A stretch of DNA of 64,000 bases, from the NCBI RefSeq assembly GCF_036345155.1, contig NZ_CP107772.1, positions 620,001 through 684,000 on the forward strand, in the 5' to 3' direction. Each line of letters begins with the position of its first letter. The stretch's first letter is position 1. Below are positions 17,558 to 26,502 of this stretch, in pieces. The translations under genes were made by a program, and so were the position numbers. The notes under the pieces were generated by a model, which saw nothing but the letters and a program-made list of their open reading frames with translations, did no database searches and was not told the DNA's origin. Source of the stretch: Streptomyces sp. NBC_00582 (GTDB lineage Bacteria; Actinomycetota; Actinomycetes; Streptomycetales; Streptomycetaceae).

Positions 17558-17881
17558 TCAGATGGCGCCGGAGTCCGGGCTGCCGGCGGGGAGCGCCTCC
17601 AGGAAGAGCGCGTCCGGGGGGCCCGCCAGGGCCTGCGCCAGGGCGGTGCCGATCTCGCGCATCGCGGCACCCTTCATGTGCGCGCCCAGCGCCTCCTGCG
17701 AGGCCCACTTCTCGATCATCACGAACTCACCGGTGGTGCCCGCCTTGCGGTGCAGCGCGTACAGCAGGCAGCCGGGTTCGGCGTGCACGGCGGGTATCGC
17801 CGCCTTGAACGTCTTCTCGACGAGCTCCTCCTGGCCCGGCTTCGCGATGATCGTCGCCACCAGCACTACGTGCTCGCTCAT
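17558..17881 (-). CDS. Antibiotic biosynthesis monooxygenase (ABM) domain protein
   Basis: 107 residues. Small dimeric ferredoxin-like fold protein of the ABM/YgiN group: VATIIAKPGQEELVEKTFKAAIPAVHAEPGCLLYALHRK ... FVMIEKWASQEALGAHM. Such proteins oxidise quinols or act on polyketides without metal or flavin. The ATG at 17881 has a purine-rich GAGAGAGG upstream. The upstream A/T-rich patch at about 17900-17925, unusual for this genome, may hold the promoter of this gene and the dehydrogenase after it. Confidence 0.85.
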   Translation of the reverse strand: MSEHVVLVATIIAKPGQEELVEKTFKAAIPAVHAEPGCLLYALHRKAGTTGEFVMIEKWASQEALGAHMKGAAMREIGTALAQALAGPPDALFLEALPAGSPDSGAI

Positions 17882-17983
17882 GGGGTGCACCTCTCTCGCT
17901 ATAACAGTCGTCATAATTGTGGCAGAAGTCTGCGGGGCCTCGCCCTCGGCGTCGGTCACACCGATCACCGCGGGGTCGGCGCG

Positions 17984-19120
17984 TCAGTCCAGGGCCGCGA
18001 AGGCGGACTCGACGTACTGGGCGGTGCGCTCGCTGCCGAGCAGCCCGGTGCCCATGCTGTTCATTACGTACGAGATCACCGCCCGGCGTTCGGTGTCGAT
18101 CACGACCACCGATCCGCCCCATCCGGTCCAGAAGCAGAGCCGTCCCGGCGGGAGGTACGGCACGGCCGGGGACGGCAGTCCGAACCCGACGCCGAAGCGC
18201 AGATGCGCCCCGAGCACCAGGTCCGGCCCGTCGGTCTGCTCACGGAAGATCAGGTCGATGGTCCGCGGCGACAGCAGCTTCACGCCGTCGAGCGTGCCCC
18301 CGCAGGCGATGACGGACTGGATCCGGGCCAACGACCGGGCGTTCCCATGGCCGTTGGCGGCACCGATCTCCGCGCGGCGCCACTCCGGACGCCACGACGC
18401 GTCGGCACCGCCCAGAGGACCGGTGAAGGTCTTCATGGCCACCCCGTTCGGATCGGCTCCGGCGAGATCGCTCGACCGCAACGGCGGCGGTACGACCGCG
18501 GCGACCCTGGCGGACTCCGAGTCCGCCAGACCGATGTGGAAGTCGGCGCCCAGCGGACCGGTGATCTCCTCGGCGACGAAGTGTCCCAGCGTGCGCCCGT
18601 CGATGCGCCGGACCAACTCGCCCACCAGATGCCCGTAGGTGAGCAGGTGGTAGCCGGACGACGTGCCCGGGGGCCACCACGGCGCCTGCGCGGCCAGCCG
18701 GGCCGTGGACGCCGGCACGTCGAGGACGTCGGCGACGGTCACCGGGCGGTCCCATCCCGAGACGCCGGAGGTGTGCGACAGCACGTGCCGCACCAGCACG
18801 CCCTCCTTGCCGCGTGCGGCGAACTCGGGCCAGTACCGGGCCACCGGGGCGTCGACGTCGAGCCGCCCTCGCTCCACCAGCAGCAGCGCCGCCAGGGACG
18901 TGACCGTCTTGGTGCAGGACCAGACGTTGGTGATCGTGTCGCGCCGCCACGGCGCCGTACGGGCCGGGTCGGCCCATCCGCCCCACAGGTCGACCACCGG
19001 CTCGCCGTCGACCAGGACCGCGACCGAGGCGCCGAGTTCATCGCCCGTGCCGAGGTTCTCGGACAACCGGGCCGCCACCTCCGCGAAGCGCTCGTCGCAC
19101 ACTCCGTGCAGATCCGCCAT
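17984..19120 (-). CDS. Serine hydrolase, EstB/class C beta-lactamase-like esterase
   Basis: 378 residues with no export signal, so probably cytosolic. The catalytic Ser-Lys pair is S68/K71 in NVWSCTKTV; a Tyr in [14 protein letters not shown] serves as general base, and the C-terminal GWGGS replaces the KTG box, as in EstB-type esterases. These enzymes hydrolyse short esters or lactones rather than beta-lactams. The stop of the monooxygenase upstream (19123) lies three bases from this start, so the two were translationally coupled; the pairing of a Baeyer-Villiger-like oxygenase with an esterase fits ketone-to-ester-to-acid degradation. Confidence 0.85.
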   Translation of the reverse strand: MADLHGVCDERFAEVAARLSENLGTGDELGASVAVLVDGEPVVDLWGGWADPARTAPWRRDTITNVWSCTKTVTSLAALLLVERGRLDVDAPVARYWPEFAARGKEGVLVRHVLSHTSGVSGWDRPVTVADVLDVPASTARLAAQAPWWPPGTSSGYHLLTYGHLVGELVRRIDGRTLGHFVAEEITGPLGADFHIGLADSESARVAAVVPPPLRSSDLAGADPNGVAMKTFTGPLGGADASWRPEWRRAEIGAANGHGNARSLARIQSVIACGGTLDGVKLLSPRTIDLIFREQTDGPDLVLGAHLRFGVGFGLPSPAVPYLPPGRLCFWTGWGGSVVVIDTERRAVISYVMNSMGTGLLGSERTAQYVESAFAALD

Positions 19121-19122
19121 GG

Positions 19123-20575
19123 TCAGCCTCCCGTCCGGACGTTGTCGCCGGCCGAGCGCACCGACGAGCGGGGCACACCGCGCAGTTCGCGCCGGAGCCG
19201 GGCGCGCGCGATGTCGGCGGAGTCCAGGAGATAGGTCTGCCGCATCCGCCACGGGGCCCGGTGGCCCTGCCGGGGGAAGCTCCGCACGCCCCGCTGGACG
19301 TAGCCGGACGCCAGCTCGATCATTGGCTCTTCCCGCACGCCGGACTCCGCGGGCGGGGTGACCGACGCGAGGTCGGCGCGGCGCATGTGGTTCAGGACGC
19401 GGCACACCAGCCGCGCGGTGAGGTCCGCCCGCATCGTCCAGGACAGGTTGACGTAGCCGAAGCAGAGCGCGAGGTTCGGTACGTCGCTGAGCATGGCGCC
19501 CCGCCACAGCAGGTGACGGGCCGGCTCGACCGGCTCGCCGTCGACGCTCACCGCGATGTGCCCGAACGCCAGCATGCGCAGCCCGGTCGCCGTCACCACG
19601 ACGTCGGCCGGCAGCACCCTGCCCGACGTGAGCCGGACGCCCTCGGCGACGAAGCGCTCGACGTGATCGGTGACCACCTCGACCTCCTCGCGCTGGATCG
19701 CCTTGAACAGGTCCGCGTCGGCCGTGATGCAGACCCGCTGGTCCCACGGCGCGTACGACGGGGTGAAGTGCTCGCGTACCGCCTCCTCGCCGATCCGCCG
19801 CGCGGCGGCCCCGGTCAGCAGCGCCCGTGCCCGGTCCGGGAAGCGTCGGCAGTAGTGGTAGAAGGCGTTGGAGTAGGCGGCGTTGCGCGCCCTGACGACC
19901 CGGTGCGCGAGCCCGGCGGGCAGCCTCCGCCGGACCCGGGCCGCGAACCGGTCCTTGCGGGGCAGCGCGCCGATCCAGGTCGGCGTGCGCTGCAGCATGG
20001 TCACCTTCGCCGCCTCGCGGGCCATCGCGGGGACCACGGTGATCGCGGTCGCGCCGCTGCCGATCACGACGACCCGCTTGCCCGCGTAGTCGAGTCCCTC
20101 TGGCCAGAACTGCGGGTGCACCACCGTCCCGGCGAAGGACTCGGTCCCCGGGAACTGCGGGTCGTGCCCGCGCTCGTGGTCGTAGTAGCCGGTGCACAGG
20201 TAGAGGAAGGCGCACGTCATGGTGGACCGTCGCGGCTCGTCGGCGCCGTCGCTCCGCTCGACGGTCACCGTCCAACGGGCTTCCTCACCGGACCAGTCGG
20301 CCGCGACCACCTTCGTGGCGCAGTGGATGCGGCGGTCGATGCCGAACTCCTCCGCCGTGCGCCGCAGGTAGTCGAGGATCTCGTCGCCGTCGGCCATGGA
20401 GTTGTCGCCGGTCCAGGGCTGGAAGGGGAAACTGAGCGTGTAGATGTCGGAGTCCGCCCGGACCCCGGGATACCGGAACAGGTCCCACGTGCCGCCCAGG
20501 GACTCCCGGGCTTCCAGCACGGCGTACGACCGGTCTGGGCACTGCGACTGCACCCGGTACGCGGCGTCGACGCCG
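19123..20575 (-). pseudogene. Flavin-containing (Baeyer-Villiger type) monooxygenase lacking its FAD loop
   Basis: Homology starts at GVDAAYRVQSQCPDRSYAVLEARESLGGTWDLFRYPGVRADSD and continues to a normal C-terminus; the second nucleotide motif [14 protein letters not shown] (NADPH site) is intact. The first 20 or so residues, which should hold the FAD-binding GxGxxG, are missing: at about 20575 the sequence changes into the AraC gene, in another frame. The only start codons lie inside the domain (GTG at 20553). Without the FAD loop the product should be inactive. Residues GTWD and DSD around the FAD are kept. Confidence 0.8.
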
Positions 20576-21448
20576 GTGCGCGGCGGTCTTGCGTACGTCG
20601 TCGAGGATCGCCTGGAAGGAGGTGCCCTCCTGCGCCAGCCGCCGCTGCAGCGTGCGCGGATGCAGGTGGAGCCACCCGGCGACCAGTTCGATCCGCGCCG
20701 GGACCGTGCCCAGAGCGCGGCTGACCGCCGACCGCACGCCGGCCGCGACGCCCTCGCGGGGATCGGTGTAGTGCGCCTCCAGGTACTCCACGACCATGCG
20801 CCGCAGCTCGGGGTTGACCGGCGTCGACATCGGCTGGACGAAGAGCTTCGTGGGCACCCTCAGCAGGGCGCGACCGGTGTCGAAGTGGACCGGCGCGCCG
20901 AAGAACTCGGTGTACACGGACTCGTCGGTGAGCGGCGGATGGGGCAGATGGACGCCGAGCAGCTCGTATCCACCGCTCATGGTGATGAGATTGCGGTGCA
21001 ACATGCCCAGCCCCGCGTCGATCGTCTGCGGTTCGTAGGGGATGTCCGGATGCAGCATCCGGTACTCGACGGCCCCGACCCCCGCATAACGCTCGGGATC
21101 GTCCGCCCGCGAGAGGCGAATGCCCTGGTTGTGCACGAACAGGAACCGTGACGCGCAGTCCACGCCCTCTCCGACCGTGTCGCAGTTCCCCACCGCCAGG
21201 GCCAGCGGGCCGAGCATCGACATGTCCTGGTACGCCGCCAGGCGCAGCCCGAGATCGGGGCAGTCCAGCGTCTTGGTGGCCCGGCGCAGGATCCGCCCGG
21301 CCGTCACGGTCGGCAGCAGTCCATGGTCGGAATCCAGGTCACCGGGCGAGACGCCGAACTCGGCGAGCAGCGCCGCCCCGTTGCCCCCGAGGTTGTCTAT
21401 GAGGCGATCGATGCCCCGAATCGCGGCGGCCCGGATCTCCGACTGCAT
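20576..21448 (-). pseudogene. AraC family regulator truncated inside its DNA-binding domain
   Basis: The N-terminal OruR/AraC-type ligand-binding domain (about residues 1-200) is complete, starting MQSEIRAAAIRGIDRLIDNL. The C-terminal AraC DNA-binding domain begins normally (ELVAGWLHLHPRTLQRRLAQEG, first helix-turn-helix) but homology ends at FQAILDDVRKTAAHR, before the second HTH. Downstream the frame runs as nonsense across the monooxygenase start and stops at 20285. The joined halves suggest a deletion removed the AraC 3' end, the intergenic region and the monooxygenase 5' end. Confidence 0.8.
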
Positions 21449-21477
21449 CCGCCAACGGTATCGCCGTCAGGTCAGGC

Positions 21478-21899
21478 GTCGTGGCCAACGGCGACGGCAC
21501 CCTCGCCATGCACGACAGGATCGGCACCGGGGCCCGGGCCTGGGTCCATGAGCCGCGGGGACCTCCACCACCGGCACACGGACGAGCGGCAGATCTGGAT
21601 CGCGGCCGGGATCGGCATCATGCCCTTTCTGAGCTCCGTCAGGAGCCTCGTCGAGGCGCCCCTTTCGCGACGGGATCGCCGCGGCGGCAGGAGTGTTCCC
21701 CTGGCTGCACCTGCACCTGGTCGTCTCCGAGCGGGACGGGCGCCTCACGGCGCGACGTGTTCTCGCCGAGGGCGCCGCCGGACGGCACGCCTCGGCGTAC
21801 CTCTGCGGGCCGCCCGCCCTGGTCCACACCTTCACCCGGGATCTCACAGCCCTGGGTCTCACCGGGTCCGTACGTCACGAGGCCTTCTCGCCCAGGTGA
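21478..21899 (+). pseudogene. Decayed ferredoxin-reductase (FNR-like) domain
   Basis: Three segments of one FAD/NAD(P)-binding reductase are readable in different frames: GDGTLAMHDRIGTGARAWV, then DERQIWIAAGIGIMPFLSSVRSLVEAP (the NAD(P) ribose-binding AGIGI/MPF motif), then FPWLHLHLVVSERDGRLTA ... SAYLCGPPALVHTFTRDL (the CGPP signature) to a stop at 21899. Upstream membrane or flavin domains are missing. It resembles the C-terminal part of ferric-reductase-like membrane proteins. Confidence 0.7.
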
Positions 21900-21994
21900 G
21901 GGCAGGCCGTACGAAGGTGCCGGTCTCGTGGCCCGTGGACGTCGCCCTCGCGCGACCCGTGGCGCAGCTCCCGAGACGCCGCCCCGTTCTTGCC

Positions 21995-22888
21995 TCAGTC
22001 CTGGCAGCCGCACCCTGACGCGGTCTTGGCCTGCGTCACCGTGAGGGCGGCGTCGACGGAGGTCTCGGCGGGCGTACAGCAGGCGTCGACGCCGCAGCAG
22101 GCATCACTCGACTCGGAGGTCGGGCGGGCGTTTTCGGCGGTCAGCGGCTTCGTCGCGCGGACGATCGCGGAGTGCATGCCGTCGGCGACCGGGTGGGTCG
22201 GGGTGATCTCGACGTCCGTGAACCCGGCGGCTTCGAGTCCGGCGCGGTATTCGGCGAAGGAGAGAGCGCCGGCGATGCAGCCGACGTAGTCGCCGCGCTC
22301 GGCCCGCTGGTCGGGGGTGAGGGTGTCGTCGGCGACGACGTCGGAGACGCCGATCCGGCCGCCGGGCTTGAGGACGCGGAAGGTCTCGGCGAAGACGGCG
22401 TCCTTGTCCGTGGACAGGTTGATCACGCAGTTGGAGATGACGACGTCGATCGTGGCCGCGGGCAGTGGGACGGCTTCGATGGTGCCCTTGAGGAATTCCA
22501 CGTTGGCGGCGCCCGCCTTCGCGGCGTTGGCCAGGGCAAGGGCGAGCATCTCCTCGGTCATGTCCAGTCCGTACGCCTTGCCGGTGGGGCCCACGCGGCG
22601 GGCGGAGAGCAGCACGTCGATGCCGCCGCCGGATCCGAGGTCCAGGACGCGCTCGCCTTCGTGGAGTTCGGCGACGGCGGTGGGGTTGCCGCAGCCGAGG
22701 GAGGCGGCCACCGCTTCGGCGGGCAGGGCGTCGCGGTCGTCGGCGGCGTAGAGGGCGGAGCCGAAGTTCTCGTCGACCTCGACCGGCTCGGGCCCGCAGC
22801 AGGCGGTGCCGCCCTCGGCGACCTTCACGGCTGCGGCGGCGTACCGCCGGCGGACGGTTTCGCGCAGGTCGGTGGAAAGCTCGCTCAT
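21995..22888 (-). CDS. arsM: Arsenite S-adenosylmethionine methyltransferase
   Basis: 297 residues. Methylates As(III) with SAM, giving volatile or less toxic species. SAM-binding motif VLDLGSGGGIDVLLSARRVG, then conserved arsenic-binding cysteines in TACCGPEP, VISNCVINL and YVGCIAGAL. The C-terminal tail carries extra pairs (DACCGVDACCTP and GCGCQD) that may bind metalloid. The ATG at 22888 has GGAG seven bases upstream. It is transcribed away from arsR through a shared operator region, so it should be induced by arsenite. Confidence 0.93.
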   Translation of the reverse strand: MSELSTDLRETVRRRYAAAAVKVAEGGTACCGPEPVEVDENFGSALYAADDRDALPAEAVAASLGCGNPTAVAELHEGERVLDLGSGGGIDVLLSARRVGPTGKAYGLDMTEEMLALALANAAKAGAANVEFLKGTIEAVPLPAATIDVVISNCVINLSTDKDAVFAETFRVLKPGGRIGVSDVVADDTLTPDQRAERGDYVGCIAGALSFAEYRAGLEAAGFTDVEITPTHPVADGMHSAIVRATKPLTAENARPTSESSDACCGVDACCTPAETSVDAALTVTQAKTASGCGCQD

Positions 22889-22936
22889 GTCTTCACTCCT
22901 GAATGACGGGCATGGCGGTGCCCGGGACGGCTTGTA

Positions 22937-22983
22937 TTGACGTTCTTTGATGCAACCTTGCGCCTTGAATCGAAAAACGTCAA
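22937..22983. promoter_or_regulatory. Inverted ArsR-type operator between arsM and arsR
   Basis: Long imperfect inverted repeat: TTGACGTTCTTTGAT (22937-22951) and ATCGAAAAACGTCAA (22969-22983), 13 of 15 positions complementary, separated by 17 bp. Each arm starts with TTGACG, a good -35 hexamer for its own direction, so the sites probably overlap both divergent promoters. ArsR-family repressors bind A/T-rich inverted repeats of this kind. This stretch is markedly more A/T-rich than its surroundings. Confidence 0.75.
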
Positions 22984-22992
22984 CATAGAGGC

Positions 22993-23367
22993 ATGTCGAA
23001 ACAAGAGCTTGAGGTGATCGGCCAGGACGCCGCCTGCTGCCCGGGCCTGTCCGCCGCACCGCTGGACGAAGACCAGGCGGCCGACCTGGCGAAGGTCTTC
23101 AAGGCGCTGGGCGACCCGGTCCGGTTGCGGCTGATGTCGATGATCGCCTCGCGGGGCGAGGGCGGTGAGGTCTGCGTGTGCGAGCTGACCCCGGCCTTCG
23201 ACCTGTCCCAACCGACGATCTCGCACCACCTCAAACTGCTACGACAGGCCGGGCTCATCGACTGCGAGCGCCGCGGGACCTGGGTGTACTACTGGGCGCT
23301 GCCCGGCCTCCTGGACCGGCTCGCCGCGTTCCTGACCACCACGCAGCCCGCCGGAGCCACTGCGTGA
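22993..23367 (+). CDS. arsR: ArsR/SmtB family arsenic-responsive repressor
   Basis: 124 residues. Winged-helix repressor with the metalloid-sensing CVCEL motif (EVCVCELTPAFDLSQ) preceding the recognition helix TISHHLKLLRQAGL, plus an N-terminal CC pair. Expected to repress arsM and its own operon until As(III) binds. ATG at 22993 lies ten bases after the operator arm. Its stop overlaps the aqpS start (GTGA), implying translational coupling. Confidence 0.93.
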   Translation: MSKQELEVIGQDAACCPGLSAAPLDEDQAADLAKVFKALGDPVRLRLMSMIASRGEGGEVCVCELTPAFDLSQPTISHHLKLLRQAGLIDCERRGTWVYYWALPGLLDRLAAFLTTTQPAGATA

Positions 23368-24101
23368 CCGCGCCGCTCGGCCGTCGGGTTGCCGCCGAGG
23401 CGATCGGCACCGGGCTGCTGGTGGCGGTGGTGGTCGGTTCCGGCATCCAGGCCACTGAGCTGTCCCATGATGGCGGTGTCCAGCTGCTCGCCAACTCCCT
23501 GGCCACCGTCTTCGGCCTGGGTGTACTGATCGCCCTGTTCGGGCCGGTCTCGGGCGCGCACTTCAACCCCGCCGTGACCCTGGCCGCCTGGTTCACCGGC
23601 CGCCGGACCCCGGGCGGCCTCGCCTGGCGGGACGTCGCGGCGTACGTGCCCGCCCAGATCGCGGGAGCAATCAGCGGGGCGGTCCTGTCCGACGCGATGT
23701 TCGCCAAGCCGTTGGTGAAGCTCTCCACCCACGACCGGTCCGCCGGCCATCTGTGGCTCGGCGAGCTCGTCGCCACGGCCGGGCTCATCCTGCTGATCTT
23801 CGGCCTCGGCCGGATCGACCGCGCCTCGCCGGCGTCGGCCACAGTGGCCTGCTACATCGGGGCCGCCTACTGGTTCACCTCCTCCACCTCGTTCGCGAAC
23901 CCCGCGGTGACCATCGGCCGGTCCTTCACCGACACGTTCGCCGGAATCGCGCCCGGCTCCGTCGCCCCCTTCATCGCCGCGCAGTTGCTCGGCGGCGCCC
24001 TCGGGCTCGCCGTCGTGACGGCGGTCCACGGTCCGCACACCGCTCCGGCACGCGGCGCGATCGAGGACCCGCTCAGCGAACCCGAACCCGCCACCTCCTG
24101 A
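23364..24101 (+). CDS. aqpS: MIP/aquaporin family channel (AqpS-type arsenite channel)
   Basis: 245 residues, six membrane segments. Both pore half-helices are present: HFNPAVT (N68) and FANPAVT (N179). In ars operons such aquaglyceroporins let As(III) out down its gradient after arsenate reduction. Starts at GTG 23364 overlapping the arsR stop; arsC follows 25 bp later. No ArsB or Acr3 pump gene is present in the operon. Confidence 0.9.
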   Translation: MTAPLGRRVAAEAIGTGLLVAVVVGSGIQATELSHDGGVQLLANSLATVFGLGVLIALFGPVSGAHFNPAVTLAAWFTGRRTPGGLAWRDVAAYVPAQIAGAISGAVLSDAMFAKPLVKLSTHDRSAGHLWLGELVATAGLILLIFGLGRIDRASPASATVACYIGAAYWFTSSTSFANPAVTIGRSFTDTFAGIAPGSVAPFIAAQLLGGALGLAVVTAVHGPHTAPARGAIEDPLSEPEPATS

Positions 24102-24126
24102 CCACACCCCGAGAAGGACACCCGCC

Positions 24127-24549
24127 ATGAGCACTCCCGCCATGCGCCCGTCGGTGCTGTTCGTCTGCGTCCACAACGCCGGCCGCTCCCAGATGGGCGC
24201 CGCCTTCCTCACCCACCTCGCCGGAGACCGCGTCGAGGTCCGCTCAGCGGGCTCCGCGCCCGCCGACTCCGTCAACCCGGCAGTCGTAGAAGCGATGAGG
24301 GAGGTCGGCATCGACATCTCCGCCCAGACCCCGAAGGTCCTGACCACGGAGACGGTGCGGTCCTCGGACGTGGTAATCACCATGGGCTGCGGCGACGCCT
24401 GCCCCGTCTTCCCCGGCAAGCGGTACCTGGACTGGCAGCTCGACGACCCGGCGGGCCGGGGCGTCGAGGCCGTGCGGCCGATCCGCGACGCCGTCGAAGC
24501 GCGGGTGCGGGGTCTGCTCGGCGAACTGGGCATCCCGGCCTCCGCCTGA
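24127..24549 (+). CDS. arsC: Arsenate reductase, low-molecular-weight phosphatase type
   Basis: 140 residues. Catalytic P-loop CVHNAGRS (C14, R20) of the LMW-PTPase fold, and further cysteines in TMGCGDACPVFPGK, which serve the thiol relay; the loop DWQLDDPAGR provides the general acid Asp. Reduces As(V) to As(III) using thioredoxin or mycothiol. The ATG is preceded by GAGAAGGA. Last gene of the arsR operon. Confidence 0.93.
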   Translation: MSTPAMRPSVLFVCVHNAGRSQMGAAFLTHLAGDRVEVRSAGSAPADSVNPAVVEAMREVGIDISAQTPKVLTTETVRSSDVVITMGCGDACPVFPGKRYLDWQLDDPAGRGVEAVRPIRDAVEARVRGLLGELGIPASA

Positions 24550-24604
24550 TCTCCGCCCGGGGCGCGACCAGGAACCGACGTTCAGCAGCACGACCCGGGT
24601 TCGC

Positions 24605-24838
24605 TCAAGCCGGAACACCGACAATCTTCCGCGGCACGACGCGGATGATCACGCGGTCCTCGCCGTTCTTCGCGGCGGGCAGGTCCACGCCGAGGTACTT
24701 GCGCCAGAGCTCGCGCAGGAGGAGCTTGCCTTCGTCCGGGACGATCTCGGCGGTTCCCCGGATCTCAACGTACGTATGGGGGTTGGCGAGGTCGTAGACC
24801 GAGATGCTGATACGGGGGTCGCGGCGCAGGTTTCGCAC
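24605..24838 (-). pseudogene. C-terminal half of a PPOX-class F420-dependent oxidoreductase
   Basis: About 77 residues (VRNLRRDPRISISVYDLANPHTYVEIRGTAEIVPDEGKLLLREL...) are the second half of a split-barrel pyridoxamine-phosphate-oxidase-like protein of the deazaflavin-dependent type. The N-terminal strands and start are missing: upstream (about 24.84 kb) the sequence turns into an alpha/beta-hydrolase remnant on the same strand. Confidence 0.75.
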
Positions 24839-24844
24839 CTTCTG

Positions 24845-25281
24845 GCGGTGGTCGAGCCGGAGCCACTCGTCGGTTCACCGTCTTCGGAGGCGGCGATCCT
24901 GTTCCAGACCGAGGAGGCAAGCGCGAGCCGGTTGTCACGGTGTGCGAAGGCGGCGGTCAGAACGAGCGCGGTGACGCGCTCGGGATGGCGGGCGGCTGCA
25001 CGGATGGCGACCGCGCCGCCGAGGGAGTAGCCGGTACGGCGGACCGGTCGAGACCCTCCGCGTCGGCGGCGGCCACCAAGTTGGTCGGCGAGCGACAGCG
25101 GGGGCCGTCCGCGGAGTTTCACCTCTGCCCGGATGGTCGACACCGACGACGGTGTGGCGTGCGGCGAGACCTTCGAGGACGGGGCCAAAGGTGTTGGCCA
25201 GGCTGCTGTGCCGGCGCCGTGGGCGAGGAGCAAGCCGGGACCGGAGCCGAGGCGCGTTCGGGCGAATACGGGCTCGGACAT
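24845..25281 (-). pseudogene. Shattered alpha/beta hydrolase
   Basis: Start-like sequence MSEPVFARTRLGSGPGLLLAHGAG (oxyanion region) and the nucleophile elbow GYSLGGAVAIRAAARHPERVTALVLTAAFAHRDNRLALASSVWNR lie in broken frames; the part between them is scrambled and the acid/His half is missing. The 3' end joins the PPOX fragment. Confidence 0.7.
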
Positions 25282-25446
25282 GGTGCGTGACGTCTCGGAA
25301 CCGCGGGAGTCATCGCCCTGATGGCATCGGCCCTCGGCAGCGCGACCATGGCCTTCATGCGCGACAGTTGCTCAGGCGTCTTGCCGTGCAGATCGCCGTC
25401 GGAACGCAAGGAATGCGAAGGGGACTCGCCCGGTAATTCATATCCA

Positions 25447-25466
25447 GGGGACAGTTTCTTCCCCCC
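25447..25466. promoter_or_regulatory. G4/C4-bounded motif, copy A, upstream of Cys-hydrolase
   Basis: GGGGACAGTTTCTTCCCCCC, 90 bp before the hydrolase ATG at 25557. It resembles the motif copies around the MmyB-like regulators at 28-33 kb (G4, about 11-13 bases, C4) but lacks the central GGAATCC core, so it is the weakest member. Confidence 0.4.
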
Positions 25467-25556
25467 ATCGCGAGTGGACATCGTCTCGGCACCGGCGAAT
25501 CATGGTGTGCGGACCGCCAATCGGCGAAACACGGGCGAGAAAAGGGGACAGGCGCC

Positions 25557-26468
25557 ATGGTCGAGACCGTTTCCTTCAGGAACAAAGAAGTAGAAATAGC
25601 GGGACACCTTCACCTGCCGGACGACTTCGACGAAGAAAAGAAGTATCCGGCCCTGGTCGGAATTCATCCGGCCGGTGGCGTGAAGGAGCAGACCATCGGC
25701 CAGTACGCGAAGCGACTGGCCGCCCACGGATTCGTCACCGTGGTCTACGACTCCTCCTATCAGGGAGAAAGCGGCGGCGAACCGCGTCTCCTGGAGGACC
25801 CCACCACCAGAGTGGAGGACGCCCGCTGTGCCGCGGACTTCCTCACCACCCTCCCGTACGTCGACGCCGAGCGCATGGGTGTCTTCGGTATCTGCGCGGG
25901 TGGCGGCTACGCGATCAGCGTGGCGCAGACCGAACGCCGCTTCAAGGCGGTGGCCACGGTCAGCGCAGCCCCGATGGGCGAGGGCTCCCGGGGCTTCCTG
26001 GGGCACCTGTCCCCGGTGGCCGAGCAGATCAAAACCCTGGAGATGGTCGCCCAGCAGCGCACGGCGGAGGCACGGGGGGCGGCACCCGCCTACGCTCCCT
26101 TCGTCCCGGAGACGCTGGAAGAGATCGACGACAACACGCCGGACCTGTTGCGTGAGGGATACGACTACTACCGGACTCCACGTGGTCAGCATCCCCATTC
26201 CAAGGGCCGTTTCCTGCTGACCAGCATGGACAAGATGTACGCCTTCTCGGCGTTCGACCAGATTCCGGAACTCCTGACCCAGCCGCTGCTCCTCATCGCG
26301 GGCAGCAAGGCCGACACAAAGGTGTTCAGCGACCAGGCGTACGAGCTTTCCAACGGGCCGAAGGAACTGTTCGTCGTCGACGGCGCGACACACATCGCCA
26401 TGTACGACGTGCCCGAGTACATGGACCAGGCGATCACCAAAATGGTGAAGTTCTTCGCCGTCCTTTAG
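25557..26468 (+). CDS. Alpha/beta hydrolase with cysteine nucleophile (dienelactone-hydrolase-like)
   Basis: 303 residues. Alpha/beta-hydrolase fold: oxyanion segment GIHPAGGVKEQ, nucleophile elbow GVFGICAGGGYAIS in which C113 occupies the position of serine, as in dienelactone hydrolases, and a C-terminal GATHIAMYDVPEYM supplying His. It may act on lactones or thioesters; the substrate is not determined. It opens a run of four rightward genes with short gaps (34, 48 and 41 bp), all small redox or detoxification families. Confidence 0.85.
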   Translation: MVETVSFRNKEVEIAGHLHLPDDFDEEKKYPALVGIHPAGGVKEQTIGQYAKRLAAHGFVTVVYDSSYQGESGGEPRLLEDPTTRVEDARCAADFLTTLPYVDAERMGVFGICAGGGYAISVAQTERRFKAVATVSAAPMGEGSRGFLGHLSPVAEQIKTLEMVAQQRTAEARGAAPAYAPFVPETLEEIDDNTPDLLREGYDYYRTPRGQHPHSKGRFLLTSMDKMYAFSAFDQIPELLTQPLLLIAGSKADTKVFSDQAYELSNGPKELFVVDGATHIAMYDVPEYMDQAITKMVKFFAVL

Positions 26469-26502
26469 TCCCGCCGAAGAAATGATTCGAGGAGCACGAA
26501 GC

